The notes beneath the pieces were generated by a model. The model was not told the DNA's origin, did not search any database, and saw only the letters and a program-made list of their open reading frames with translations. From Paramacrobiotus metropolitanus (lineage: Eukaryota > Tardigrada > Eutardigrada > Parachela > Macrobiotidae), in NCBI RefSeq assembly GCF_019649055.1, contig NW_026570350.1, forward strand, positions 288,392 to 352,391: a stretch of DNA of 64,000 nucleotides. Direction: 5' to 3'. Every line of letters begins with the position of its first letter. Position 1 is the stretch's first letter. Made by a program: the position numbers and the translations under genes. Shown here in pieces: positions 11,348-23,650 of the stretch.

Positions 11348-12574
11348 ATGGCATCGTCAGCTCTTGTTGCAAGGCTATGTGCAGCCATGCTGTATTTATT
11401 CCGCATCGAAGACAGCCGCCCGCCCACGGGTTACGTTTCCCGCAGGGAAGCGCTCTCCCGTGTGCGGGAGCGCCTTGGACGCCGGGTTAAGAAGCGCACT
11501 TTCCATCGGGTACTGTCGAGTACCTTTCGAGGGCTGTTCAGTCGTACTGGAGATGGAGATCTGGAGGACATCGCCCCGCCGGATCCGGCGGCTTGTCCTC
11601 CGACGCTACACGTCGGCCGCGGGCATCAAACCCGTTCGCGCCCCCCGGACTCGCCTCCAACTGATGCCGTTCCGTTCGCAGATCCGCCTCCGACTGACGA
11701 CATTCCGTTCGATGATCCGTCGTTGGCCCCCGTACCGGCAGATCCGTCGGATGCCCCCCAGCCGGTAGTTTGGGATGATGGCGCCGAAATGTCAGTTTCG
11801 CCCCTCCCGAAGAACCTCCATCCCCGGCCCCGTCCGTGGAAATCATCGATGTGATTTCACCACCGGACGATCCTTTCCTCTGTTACGGGTACCAGACACC
11901 CGTTAGTGAATCCCGGGCTCCTTCGCCCTTTCGGGAAGCCTTCGCGGATTTCACCCCGTTGTCGTGGTTGATGGAATGGATGTCACCTTCACCGCCAGGC
12001 TCTCCGGAGTTCTCGCCTCCGAAACTCAGGCCACGCCCAGCTGCCGTGGAGGCTGTTCCATCCTCCCCGGATCCCCGGCCGCCGAACAGCCCAGTACCGG
12101 GGCCCTCGCACGTGTGGCAAAGCCCCGTTCCCGGGCCGTCATGGGGCCCAGCAGCATCGCCATCGTCCCGATCACCGGCAGCCCCGCACCTGTATCGCGT
12201 AGCACCATTGCCGTCTAGCTCCGCGTCCCCGGCCCTATACCGCGCAGCGCCGTTGCCGCAGCCGTTGTCTCCGTTGCAACCCCCACCACCGCAGCCGCTG
12301 CCTCCGCCACCGCCGCAAGCGCTGCCTCCGCCAACGCCGCAAGCGCTGCCTCCGCCATCACCGCAAGCGCTGCCTCCGGCACACCAGCCGCCCCAAGTGC
12401 CCCGTCTGTTGGGACCTCATGGAAGAGGTCCTTTCACGCCCAGGCGGACATTTTGTCACCGGAACGTGCGGGCACGTCTTCTGCAACGACTGCATTGTCC
12501 CGCAGTATGGCAAAGACTGCCCCTTGTGCAAGAAGCGTATCCTCAAGCGGGCTTGCCGGCGCTTGTTCATATAA
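11348..12574 (+). CDS. RNF4-like proline-rich RING E3 ligase (frame interrupted twice)
   Basis: The frame opens at ATG 11348 and is open to 11854; a second frame carries a very Pro/Ser-rich stretch from about 11800 to 12390; the first frame then resumes and ends in a C3HC4 RING finger, stop at 12572-12574. In the RING (from about 12395) CPVC, CGHVFCNDC and CPLC supply the zinc ligands, and the protein ends 14 residues after the last Cys pair, as in SUMO-targeted ligases of the RNF4 type. A VEIIDVIS segment followed by acidic residues near 11838 looks like a SUMO-interacting motif. Expected role: ubiquitin transfer to SUMO-modified nuclear proteins. Both frame changes lie in C runs (about 11800 and 12393) and compensate each other, so one-base sequence errors, frameshifts or undetected splicing are all possible. 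The domain call is firm, the gene model less so. Confidence 0.7.
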
Positions 12575-12886
12575 GACTGTCGGCTGCCCGCCTGCCATCG
12601 CCGCCCGTCTTCTTGTCTGCCCTACCGCCGTCCGTCTTCCTGTCTGCCCACCGCCGCGCGCCTGTCTATCCATCGTTCTCTGTTGGCGTCTGTACTTTTT
12701 CCTATTTTTTGCTATTTTTTCTATTGCTTTTTTCTATTTCCTCATTTCATTTCAATGCAAAGATTGTCGATTTGCTAGGTTTTCTAACTACCTTCAACAT
12801 CTGAAGCGCTTGACTGCAGCTTTTTCTGTGTGGGTTTTTGTTTCGTTGCCGTTGTTGTCTGCGTCGCGATAAAATGGGTTTTCATC

Positions 12887-12892
12887 AATAAA
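12887..12892 (+). terminator. polyadenylation signal of the RING gene
   Basis: AATAAA about 310 bases after the RING-gene stop codon, preceded by T-rich sequence. It is the first canonical hexamer downstream of the gene. Confidence 0.6.
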
Positions 12893-12899
12893 ATTCCTT

Positions 12900-15800
12900 G
12901 CTGAATTTGCACAGCTCGCATTCACTTACATTATTTACTACAGAAGTATATGTAATACAATATATAATATTTATATAAGAAACAACATTACGCAGTAAAT
13001 AATACACATAACATCATTTGCATATTAAGTACGCTACTTGCCACAAAAGGGCAGTGAAATTGAGTGCGTACTATGTATCAAACTACCAATGCACTATAAT
13101 TACGAAAATCAGCAAAAATAACGAATGAAACAGTTAGTCCAGTGTCAGACTGCTAGAGCATCTGCGTGCAGGTTTACAATTCATGTTTATCATTAATATT
13201 TAATACTAATAATTATGTACGTTATTTATTTTGAAGACGACTCTGTCTGTCTGTACTATTGTAGTGCGACAATGGTAACACATAAATCAGCGCATGTACA
13301 AGCTTGTCCCATGATTTTGGTTGAATTAGCACAGTGACAAAATACAAATTCGCGGATTGTGCCAAAACACCATATTGCGGGGCGGCGCACTACGCTATTC
13401 ACTATTAACATGCATTCGACATCGCTGGTGCATGCCAAATATTAGCCAAAATTATGTACTTTCGATGTAAAGTAAAAAAACAGTATTATTTCCTATTTGT
13501 TTTAATTATAAATTTTGAAAGGAGTAAATTTGCCATTGTGGTAGACATAGTGCGGTAGCGATCGCTAATAGCGTTTTATTGCACTAACATACAGGCTACT
13601 TTTACACTTGTAATCGAAATTACGGAATAAGATTGCGCGGTGTTAGATGTACAGCAGCATAAACTTTTTTCAGCCAACTGCTGATTGATACTGGCTTAAC
13701 GATATTTGATCACATAAATAATGCTATTTGGCTTAAGTAGCTGACTAATGAAGTGCATATACCCGGTATGATTCTATTATGACTGCATAATATAATCTGT
13801 CTCGACGTATTACAGACGGGCTTCAAGTGGATTCAAGGTGCCGACGGCAACGGCCGTTGCGACGTTAATGTCGAATGGTAAATCTTACTTTATTAAAGTA
13901 ATGCAGCTAATCGGCTTAAATACTCATACGCCTAAATACAAAATCTAGTCTGCAGCGGGCATGACAATGTTATTATAGTTAATGGTTACGGCTGTGCGCT
14001 CCCCGACAAAACAAAGCGCCACACATTACAACATTCGTAATTTCCAGGGTGTTGTGGCAATGGTGTACAATTTTTTACTTTCTGCAACAATTTTCGGTCA
14101 TACTTCAACCACATCTCCAATTTAAGCCAACCCATCACTCACGCAACTGGCGGAGATTGTTACGCTTATTTTTATAAGCAAAACATTTTATTACTTTTAT
14201 AATACCACTGACCACACGAAAACGCACAGAAATGCAGTACATCAATCACGTCCGCTATTAAGCCGAAAAACCATTATACTGTAATATGAATGCAGACTTA
14301 TGCAGTTTACTACAGTAAATAGAATTTCTAAAATCGTTATTGGTACAGCTTTAACAATACAATAATTATGAGAAACATAGTTTTGTTGGCACTAAACAGC
14401 GCAAAGATTTGTAGTAAAAAATAGCGCATAACTTGTAGAGTAAAAACCATTAAAAACTTTTAACTGGAAGGCTTTTTAAGGCCCAACTCCCTGTGCTCTT
14501 GCCACTCGACACGTCCTATTTTCACTCACATAGCATTCACAAAACTGATTTTTGATTATGTCGAATTGGTGTCTGGATGAGCGCTTGTCAAATGCTTGCC
14601 AACCGTTACCACCTTCTTTAATAATTTTTGGCCACTCTCTATTAGTAAGTTTCCCATTTTCCTGCTCGGCATCAACGAACTCGGCAGAGAATATACCTGT
14701 GCGATACCGCCCCGTTAGTGTTGCACATAAAATTATGCAGCGTAATGCATGCTAAGAAGACGTATTCGCTACCTTCGGTGTGTATTCCTTCAGGTTATGA
14801 TAATCAGTTCACAGGTTACATCATAATGATATTAAGTTAAGAGTATCACCACACGTAGAGTTTTACACTCAAATATAGTGATGCTGAGAAAATCAGCCAC
14901 TGGCCAATATATTCTGCAGTGTTGCAAAAGAAAGAGAAGTCCGTCCCTTCCTCCTACAACATCGACTTACCAAAAAATTTTCTGTTGTACAACATTTTTT
15001 CTCACATCTTGCCGACGTCCATACTTCTTGAGAATTAAAACAAAGAAAATGTTACAACAAATTCACCTCTCGTGCATACTTTTTTTCTACGATTGTTGTA
15101 AGATTCCTATTGTATTTTCCAAAATACAACTAAAGTACTGGCCTAGCATTCCTGTATCAGCGATGAAGACGAGTATAATTTCAACTTTGACAACCGAGAA
15201 AGCTGTAACGCGCAAGAAATTTGCAGAAAGGCCGCTAAGCCAAAATACCGGGCGCTAATTCTTTCGGTTGCTCACATCCATGTTGTATAATACTTTAAAG
15301 CGATGTTGCGTGCACGGGAAAAAAACACGTATATGTGGCTACATGCACGGCAATTTTATTTGAAGCTTTTTCACGTTTACGTATGGGTTGATTGAGAATG
15401 TTTTTCCTCATTTTCCGAATTCGACTGTGACACAAGTGTTTTTTTTCCTTTTTGCTGCGTCTAGTTTCCGAGCTTTCGCGCTCTAAACGGAAGTGCTCTT
15501 AACAAACAAAAAATGGATATGCGCTGCTTGCGAAGGCGTGGCTTTATTAACAAAGGCATTGGCCGTGACCTTTTAGCTCAACAGGGCAGTCTAGCTTTCG
15601 AGTGTGTTGCATTGGCATTGTCCCCAAGCTGCGCTCTCGTTCCTCGTGGATGCATATAATTATATTAAAATCTCCAAATATACTGTACAAGTAGTGCAGC
15701 CGCTGGTTCTCTTTTGGAAATCTCTTGTCTGCTTGACATTAAATAGTTGGTACGTACATATTGCGCCCATATTCGCCTTTAATTAGCAATTCCTTGAAAG

Positions 15801-17250
15801 AACTAAAAAAACTTTTCCTTCTACCATTGCACAATAGAATTACGGAAAAATGTACAGTATTTACTATGTACAAAAACTTACTATGAACAGTACTTACTAT
15901 GTACAACAAAAAATTCGCAGTACTACAGTACTTTTCTGCATTTTCGTTGAGAAGTTAGATATGTGAGTCCAGTTTCCCGAGTAATTATGTAGAAAATGGT
16001 GAAATAAAAAAATTTCCAAAAATGTTATATTTGTAATAAATTAATTAAAACAAAATAAACTACTCTCGCTCACAGCCAACACCCATCCCCAAACGCCTTG
16101 CACGCAGTTAAACCCAAAAGGTCACCCGTGAACGCAGCTGTAATGAATATCTTATTCTACGTAATTCGTATAATTATAATGCTTATCTTTAGCGCTGCAT
16201 ATACCGTCCTCACAGTGAGCTGGTAAAATGAAACGTAGATACTGTGCTCTTCGGCAAATCACTAATTTTCAGGACTATTTGGGCTATATTGTAGACTAAT
16301 TTGTAATGGTATCATTTGTTTTTTTTTGTGAAAAAACATGGAATCACCGCATGTTATGCTTTCCTTGCTACGTAAAATAGGCGCAATGGAGTAATTGGTC
16401 TAACGCGTTGGGTCGGGGCTAAAGGCTCGGGCGTGGCTAAAGTGCGGCAGTTAACAGCGAACTCGGCCATAGCGCTTACTGGGTAAACATGGCTTGAGCC
16501 AAACAAACCCAGTAGCAGACAATCTGAGGCGTTGTAGTCAAGTGGGAGCAAAGTTATGGCGAACATTTTACGAAAACTTTTATATTAAACACCTAGTACG
16601 CCATCAGTTGAATATAAAAGAAATATATTTGCCGTACATTTTTATGCATTCGCAAAGTGAAAAAACTCAATATCTTGACAATGCGCAGTGTACCAAAATG
16701 GTACTTGTTAGCACTAGTTAAGTCCGTAGTGCGTAGTTTGCGTCCGGTGGGATAGAGGGCGAGGGCTTAAACCAATCACTCCGTGCAACATAAACTCATG
16801 CGATATTTGTTCAAATAAAATGTTGCTAGTTAACTTAAGTAATTAGTTAACGAGTGTCTTAAGCACTCGGTCTATTTATTGCGTACTTCACTTGCAGCGG
16901 CAGGCTAATCGGATTAGCTGTAATGACTCCCGTGGATTAGCTTAAGTACTCGCACTCAAACGTATGATGTGTATCTACACAGTAATAATATGGCTCTTCT
17001 CTGCCGTACACTTCTCTGTCTTTTGGCGGAACCGTGAAAGAGGCCGTCGGCGGTGAACGTTGCGAGGTAAATATGCCATGCCGCACACAACATCTTATTG
17101 TTAATATGTAACTTGTTCATATTAATCGGCTTTTGCCGACTTAAGAACAGGCTGATATCTGTGTGTATAAATAAAACCCGCATTTGCTGTGCCGTGCGCC
17201 TAATCTGCCGCGTGTACATTTGTTGTACCATGGCTAATCATACACTAATC
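12900..17250. other. gene-poor AT-rich interval
   Basis: I see no supported gene here. The open frames (for example 14878-15258) have compositions expected of AT-rich noncoding DNA and no recognisable motif. Short homopolymers and scattered TACAGTA/GTACTGTA words occur, but no repeat with readable boundaries. Confidence 0.5.
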
Positions 17251-17299
17251 ATACACTTCGTGATAGCAATGAAATTCTCTCTCTGTACTCCTGCAGTCA

Positions 17300-18935
17300 G
17301 CAACCGATGTACGTTCCAATCTTTAACGAAGTAGGTAAACATTGCTGCCTTCCGTCCGTTTCCTGGTGTGCAACTGTGAACGGCCAATGCGCACCCATAG
17401 CGCTTGCTTCACACACCCGGTTTCCAGTGCCGTAAAAAACTGATGCTTATCAAATTGTAACATTTGTCACAATTTACAAATATTATAGATTCTACCGCAA
17501 TATTAATCATCGGTTCTGATTTTCAAATACTAATGGTCATTTTTTGCCGTAAATGTGGTTAAATCTGTATGTATTCTAATTATTTTGTAAAAATCGTTTC
17601 TTTAGAAAATGTAGCAGGAAGGTTTGTTCAACATAATACAGGAGCCGGCATTGGGTACAGTAGTATTAATAGTATTGCTCAGGCTTTCATAACACAGTAC
17701 GAAGCTCAAGGCAAAACATTTATCTTTCAGAAAAACAGTTTTACCCCGTTTAGAAGCAGAATTATTTTGCCTAGTTACGAGTTTGCTATTTTTACTTCAG
17801 AAGTACACTGTGCTGTAAACTGTATAATGTCGACACTGGGCAATGAGCATCGAGCAGTTGCGCATTTCACACAAGGCTCGTTAAACATATGTGTAAAAAA
17901 GCGGACGGAAGACAGCTTTGTTTAATCTTCCAATAATTATGACTGGCGGCCATCATTTCTAAGCGGCTGATTAAAGACCGCTGCTATCACGTAGTGTAGT
18001 GTTGTGCCTTGGTTGTATTGCCTTAACTGTGTTAAGCATAAACGGCCAGCATGGAACCGTAAAAAAGCGCCGTTTAAATGTTATATTATTCGTATCTTCA
18101 ATAAAAAATGTCACAATTTTGAAATACATGCAAAAATCACAAATCATCACATTTGTTAGCATCTAAGTACTCCTTACTTATTTATTTTAATTTTGAGTGT
18201 AAAACCACGCGTCATGCACAGGTTTACTGTAATGGTGTAATTATTTAATAACGGATTTGTGCTTGGCATGCTCGTATTGGAAAAGTCTATTACAGTAATT
18301 ATATAAAACTGATTTTGGAAAGATTATTAGTACTTATAAAAACATTCTCCATTGTTATAATCACTAGGTTAAGACATTATACTATGTTGGCTTAAAGCAA
18401 CATTTCCATTTTTCGACAATTTGTATCTTTACTCAGTATGATAAGGTTATGGCAAAATAAATCTGAGATAGAACTGCGGCGCTCGCCTTTGTTCTCTTTA
18501 AACAGCCCTCACATGTCGTACATTCCTATCCTTAACGAAGTAGGCAAACAATGCTGCCGCACGGTTGAATTGCTGTACGCAACATGGACAGCCGATGCAC
18601 ATTCGGACGACACCGCTCAAGATGCCGCCCCGTGCGGCTTCCACTACGTGGCTATTGATCAGTGACAAGCATACGGACAAAATAGTGCAATGTAATATTT
18701 CCTCACACTAAAATGTTATAAACGCTGCGATATCTGGTGAAATTATTTTCAGCACAAAATTACGCTAACGATTGGGGTTTTTTATGTAGCCTGCTTGGCA
18801 ACGGACAGTCGCACAGAGTGCACGCAGCCGACCGCGTAGATGTGCAATTCGGCTGGGCGACAGCTTTGTTTGCTTTCTTTATTAAAGCGTGCGGTCATCA
18901 TTTGCGAGTGGTTGATTAGGCTCCGCTCCTATACG
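17300..18935. repeat. two decayed inverted-repeat elements of one family
   Basis: The words at 17310-17345 (TAACGAAGTAGGTAAACA) recur in direct orientation at 18530-18550. Each is followed further on by a diverged inverted copy, at 17893-17970 and 18800-18930, which share GACAGCTTTGTTT and GGTCATCATTT. This gives two foldback-like units, about 17.3-17.97 and 18.5-18.93 kb. The short open frames in the arms (ALFAYFVKD and ALFAFFIKA) are the two arms read outward, not genes. No target duplication is readable. Confidence 0.5.
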
Positions 18936-19715
18936 CTAGTATTTAGCTTGCCATGATACGGTACATATTTGTATATTCAGTGTTGCGTACATACTGTATA
19001 GTGTATATCAAACAACAACAAGTGGAATTTTTATGCCGTACAACGGCTGTTATCCTCAGGGGCCCGTTTGGCCTACTGCGCTGCAACTCAGGGATGCTGG
19101 TCGGCCCGTCCACTTGTTGTTGGCACCACTTTTCTCTGCAAGTGACTAATCTTGTTAGACTGCGGTAATCCAATTACTGGAAACGCTTTCGCCATATGAG
19201 ACAATACTAATCACTCAGCTGGAGTGATTGCACGAGACTTAGTCTAAGTACATCTATAATAGGATTGCGCATCGTTGCTTGCGCAGCGTTGATTATAGTT
19301 GCCTGCTCAGATTACGGACCAAGGTACATTTCTCGCACTCAGTAATTCAGTACAAATCTGAATTTGTTTGTGAAAATCTACTATAATATTCCTGAGAAAA
19401 TAATCACATCTGCAACGGTCCATAGGATTTGACAAACCTTACACGATTTAAAAGAATACATGGTACTATCAGTACGAGTATTGCTTACTAATTAGTACAT
19501 AGCGTACACCTTCTCACACTGATATTTCCCTTATTAATAATTGGATTTTCTGGAAAACTTAAGATATGATAAATGGGAACGCTATGCGTTTAGGTATGCC
19601 ACTAGCAGACACAAAGTTGCTAGTATCAGCACAACGTTGCTAACAAGTACTGCATGGAGCGCAGTTTTCGCACACATGATGCAGAGTGCTGGCTGTGTGT
19701 ACGTTTGTATCTCAG

Positions 19716-20594
19716 CAGGGCACAGTTTCCGGGTCCAAATTCAGAAAATTCTTATCTTTTGCAGGAAACTAGCAAATACCCATAGTGAAATTAAAAAAAA
19801 TAATTTCATGTGCTGAAACTCACGGGCGTGACCAGAAAAAATAAAATGAACACCATAACGCTACATGCAATTATTACAATGCATTGCACAGGCTGTTTAT
19901 GTAGTCGTCGACCGAACGGTATTGTACAAATTCGAAATGCTTAAAAACTTATTGCACGTGCAGAAGACGTCGCCCAGAATAACGTTTACAGTACGTACTA
20001 AAAAAAATAGATAACAGGTACGAGACTACGAGTAAACTAATATAGCAGCGAAAGGAACGGCAGACATATGGACAATATAGTATTTCTGATATTTTATAAA
20101 TTAGCAAACAAAACTTGTCTCTTAGTCTCTCAAAGCACGGGTACGCATTATAGTAAACCTAAAAATTATAGTTATCAAAAGGAAGTCAGCTAATCAAAAC
20201 AAACCAGCATGAAAATGTGTTCGAATAGGCCGACACCTGCTGAACTATTGTATCTGCAGTCTGTTTTTTATAAATTTGCAATGGTTGGCGGTAAGAGTTG
20301 CACATGAAATTAATTTTGGAGGATTTCACAGTCGTTCAGTACTCGTACCTTTTAGCAAAAAAAAGAATTTATTTCTGAATTATAAGTATTATTACAGTGC
20401 GAAAAAAGTCTGCACTAGTACTGCAATATCGTATTGTAATAGTATGTAGTAATATGATATTCATTTATTTTTACTGGCCACGCCCTTGAGTCTCAGCAGA
20501 TGAAATTATTTTTTTTTAATTATACTATGGGTATTTGCTAGTTTCCTGCAAAAGAAGGGAATTTTCTGAATTTGGACCCGGAAAATGTGTCCTG
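19716..20594. mobile_element. terminal-inverted-repeat element, about 880 bp
   Basis: Arms of about 135 bp (19716-19850 and 20460-20594) are inverted copies with a few substitutions and small indels. Outer ends read CAGGGCACAGTTTCCGGGTCC and, on the other side, CAGGACACATTTTCCGGGTCC. CAGG termini suggest a hAT-type MITE, but I cannot see a matching target duplication. The interior has no transposase. Confidence 0.7.
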
Positions 20595-21789
20595 GTGGGT
20601 GAATGTTCTGTTTCAAAAACAGGGTATCGGTATAAAAGAATAAGATCTGCTTACAATGTATTCAATAATCAAACCTGGACACCGAGATCGGCACAAAACT
20701 TTATATAATAAAAAGCTGGAAACGCTATTAGATTCAGCATGTTTGAGAAAACTGCCACTATACATTTTATTTCTCAAAAAAATTTACATGCATACACATG
20801 CATTTTATTTGATAAAAAACCATCCGTGCGGCCGATGTCGGTTTTGTTTCCCCGGCTTTCGGTGGGGGTTTTCAAGGAATCCTTGAAAATTATTAGAGGC
20901 TTTTTGTAGTTGCTTAGTACTACGAGTACTACAGGTTTATTCAATATGTATTTCGTTTTGGTCACTTTAAGGGCGCATTTTCACATTTTGTTCAACTGGT
21001 GCTTAAATTTCCGGACAAACAAGGATGCCAGAAATGAATGGTTTTACGAGTATAAAAACTTTGCTCATGAATTTCGAAGCATAAACAAGAGAAAATTTCC
21101 ATAAAAACTAAACGAAGAGCATAAGTTGCACAGGGTGCAATCACTGCAATGTAAAGAACCGCTCTTCCACGTTTTGCAATTGCAACTGTTAGGTTGTTAA
21201 CATAGCAGATCTCTCAAACAGTAGCAAATTCTCGTACGGCTACGTTCGGTTTCTGCATACAACTCCTATGGCGCTTACGGTAAAAATCATCGGATTGATC
21301 GTACCGTATACCGTATACAACAGTACCGCGCACGGTTAGCTCATTCTGAAACCATGTTGTTTTTTTTTTGGCTTACGGTTTCGTACGGCACTTTCGTATC
21401 AGTATCAGTTTTCACTACGGCTACGTACTGTTGTGAAACAGCAGCCGTATACGACAGTACAGTATACTGTTTGGGGGGCTCTAATTCTATAACACAGAAG
21501 CCGAGTACAGTAACGATTCGTACGGAAAATTAGCGGATGATTGCGCGGGCGGTCTACAAATGCATTCTGCATCAGTTTAATTCGTATGCGTAGATCGTAT
21601 TTAAGTACAGTACCATTTTATATTCAAACAGAAGAAAACATTCCGGTCAAGGAAAGTGACCCACTGCATGGTACTAAAATTCGCGTATTTGCACTTTCAC
21701 TTTTGCGCGCTCCCATACGTTTTGCTTTATTTTGGGAACTTACATTACCACACTTCCACATTTAAACTGGTGCTAGGTTTACATTCCGA

Positions 21790-22440
21790 TTCCGTAATTT
21801 GTGTAATTCAGTGACACGCAATTAGCTAAATGGCGCCAAATACGCGTTCCATTCCCATCATGAATGCCGGTGTAACCTCACAACTGCGATAATTATGACA
21901 TTCCAACGTCTCACTGGCGCCACAAATGCATTCCAACGGCCAGGTGTGCATTCCATCCCCATCCTTACCGTAATTTAATGATGTGCAACTAGTTGCCTGG
22001 CACCAAGCATGCATTCCGTTAGCATCATTAATGTCGGTGTAATCTTAAATCTGCGATAATTACCACATTCCAACGGCCAGGTGTGCATTCCATTCTCATC
22101 ATTACCGTAATCTAATGATGTGCAATTAGCTGACTGGCGCCGAGCATGCATTCCGTTAGCATCATTAATGTCGGTGTAATCTTACATCTGCGATAATTAC
22201 CACATTCCAACGGCCAGGTGTGCATTCCATTCCCCATCATTACCGTAATCTAATGATGTGCAATTAGGTGAATGGCGCCAAGCACGCTTTTTGTTCCCAT
22301 CAATAATGTCGGTGTGACCTTACATCTGCGATAATTACCACATTCCAACGGCCAGGTGTGCATTCTATTCCCGTCATTACTGTAATCTAATGATCTGCGA
22401 TTAGCTGACTGGCGCCAAACATTCATTCGTTTCCCATCGA
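21790..22440. repeat. minisatellite, period about 135-140 bp, 4-5 copies
   Basis: The block CATTCCAACGGCCAGGTGTG recurs near 21930, 22065, 22205 and 22340, each time followed by TACCGTAAT.TAATGATGTG and by CATTCCGTTAGCATCATTAA or a variant. Neighbouring copies are 85-95% alike by eye. Confidence 0.85.
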
Positions 22441-22454
22441 CAAACACCTGCGAT

Positions 22455-22865
22455 GCTTGAGAATTGCACACTAAACATGTTGGAAAGTTAAGAGTGTCGT
22501 ACCAAAACATGTAAGGAAGTCAAGAATATTATACATATCTTGTGGGAAAGCATAAAATGTCGTGTCACATATGCAGGCAACATAGGAATGTTGCGTCAAA
22601 TATGCAACAAAGTTGGAATTGTCATGTCAAACATGCAAGAAAGTTGGAAATGTTATACTTATCTTGTGGGGAAAGCATAAAATGTTGTGTCACATATGCA
22701 AGAAAGTTGGGAATGTCACGGGAAACATGCAGGAAAGTTGGATTGTTACGCTAAAATATGCAGGGAAGTTGTGAATGTCACGGCAAACATGCAACAAAGT
22801 TGGAAATGTTATGCCAAACATGCAAAAAAGTTGGGATTATCACGTCAAGCATATGCGAAAGTTGG
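22455..22865. repeat. minisatellite, period about 36 bp
   Basis: Units with the core AAACATGCAAGAAAGTTGG followed by AATGTCAC/ATGTTAT repeat about ten times with drift. Open frames across it (22542-22976) arise from the period being a multiple of three; they have no other support. Confidence 0.8.
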
Positions 22866-23650
22866 TTTGCCTTTCAAAAAGAATGTGCAGCAAATGCGAT
22901 ATTTGCTTCATTTGCTTGTGCGGAAATCGGAGTTTTACAAAACAATTTGATTGAAACCAAAAACTCCCAAAAGTGAATACGAAATACTACCGAAAATTTA
23001 TGAAAATGTATGTTAAGTCAATGGGAATCCCAAAACAAAAATCTTCGTTTTTTCATTCTGAAAAACTACAAGTTTTCGCAGCAAAATGATGCAAAATGGA
23101 AGTTTTTCATATCATCTTCCCGTAGTTTTCACAAATGTTTTGATTTGAATACGAGTTCGGTGAACTGAACGCGCATCATCTCATCGCTTTTGCTACCCAT
23201 ACTTCCGATTTTGGTATCTCACATTATTCTTCCATTACATTCGATGCAGTACCTTGCGCTTCCGATATGTGCTCAACGTTTCTTCATCTTTTCGGTGTGC
23301 TTTCATACAGCACATATATATTATCAGTAAAGCTTCTGTTTCAGCGACGAATGCCCAAAGCCATAACGACTTCAACCTGGCCGCAGACAAGCTAAAGCCG
23401 GTACAGATTTGGTGCATTCGCCCTCTATTTTTCTTGCTTTTTTTATGTAAATGTTTTTTTTTTGGCTTTTATTATATGCTAAAAGTTACAAACTGCAAAA
23501 TCATACTAAAGGAATTAATTTGCGGAACTGCGACACTTGCTCCAGCGACATCATGTCCATGCGCATCCCTTCGAATATGGGCCGCTAGCTGTCAAAAACG
23601 AAAAAATAGTGCGAAACTTTTTTATACAAGTACAGAACGGGCACACTAAC

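Noticed and set aside
11538-12218. Other frames within the proline-rich RING gene
   Set aside because: GC-rich repetitive coding sequence leaves several registers open; only the frames leading to the RING have support.
14878-15258. 126-codon frame in the gene-poor interval
   Set aside because: Composition is that of AT-rich noncoding DNA; no motif, poor start context, no splice-linked neighbours.
17569-17925. 118-codon plus-strand frame
   Set aside because: Lies in the decayed foldback region and has no recognisable feature; kept out for lack of support.
21790-22865. CRISPR array
   Set aside because: Repeats are contiguous minisatellite units without unique spacers, in a eukaryotic genome.
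22542-22976. Three overlapping 70-87-codon frames
   Set aside because: They are translations of a 36-bp minisatellite, whose period is a multiple of three.
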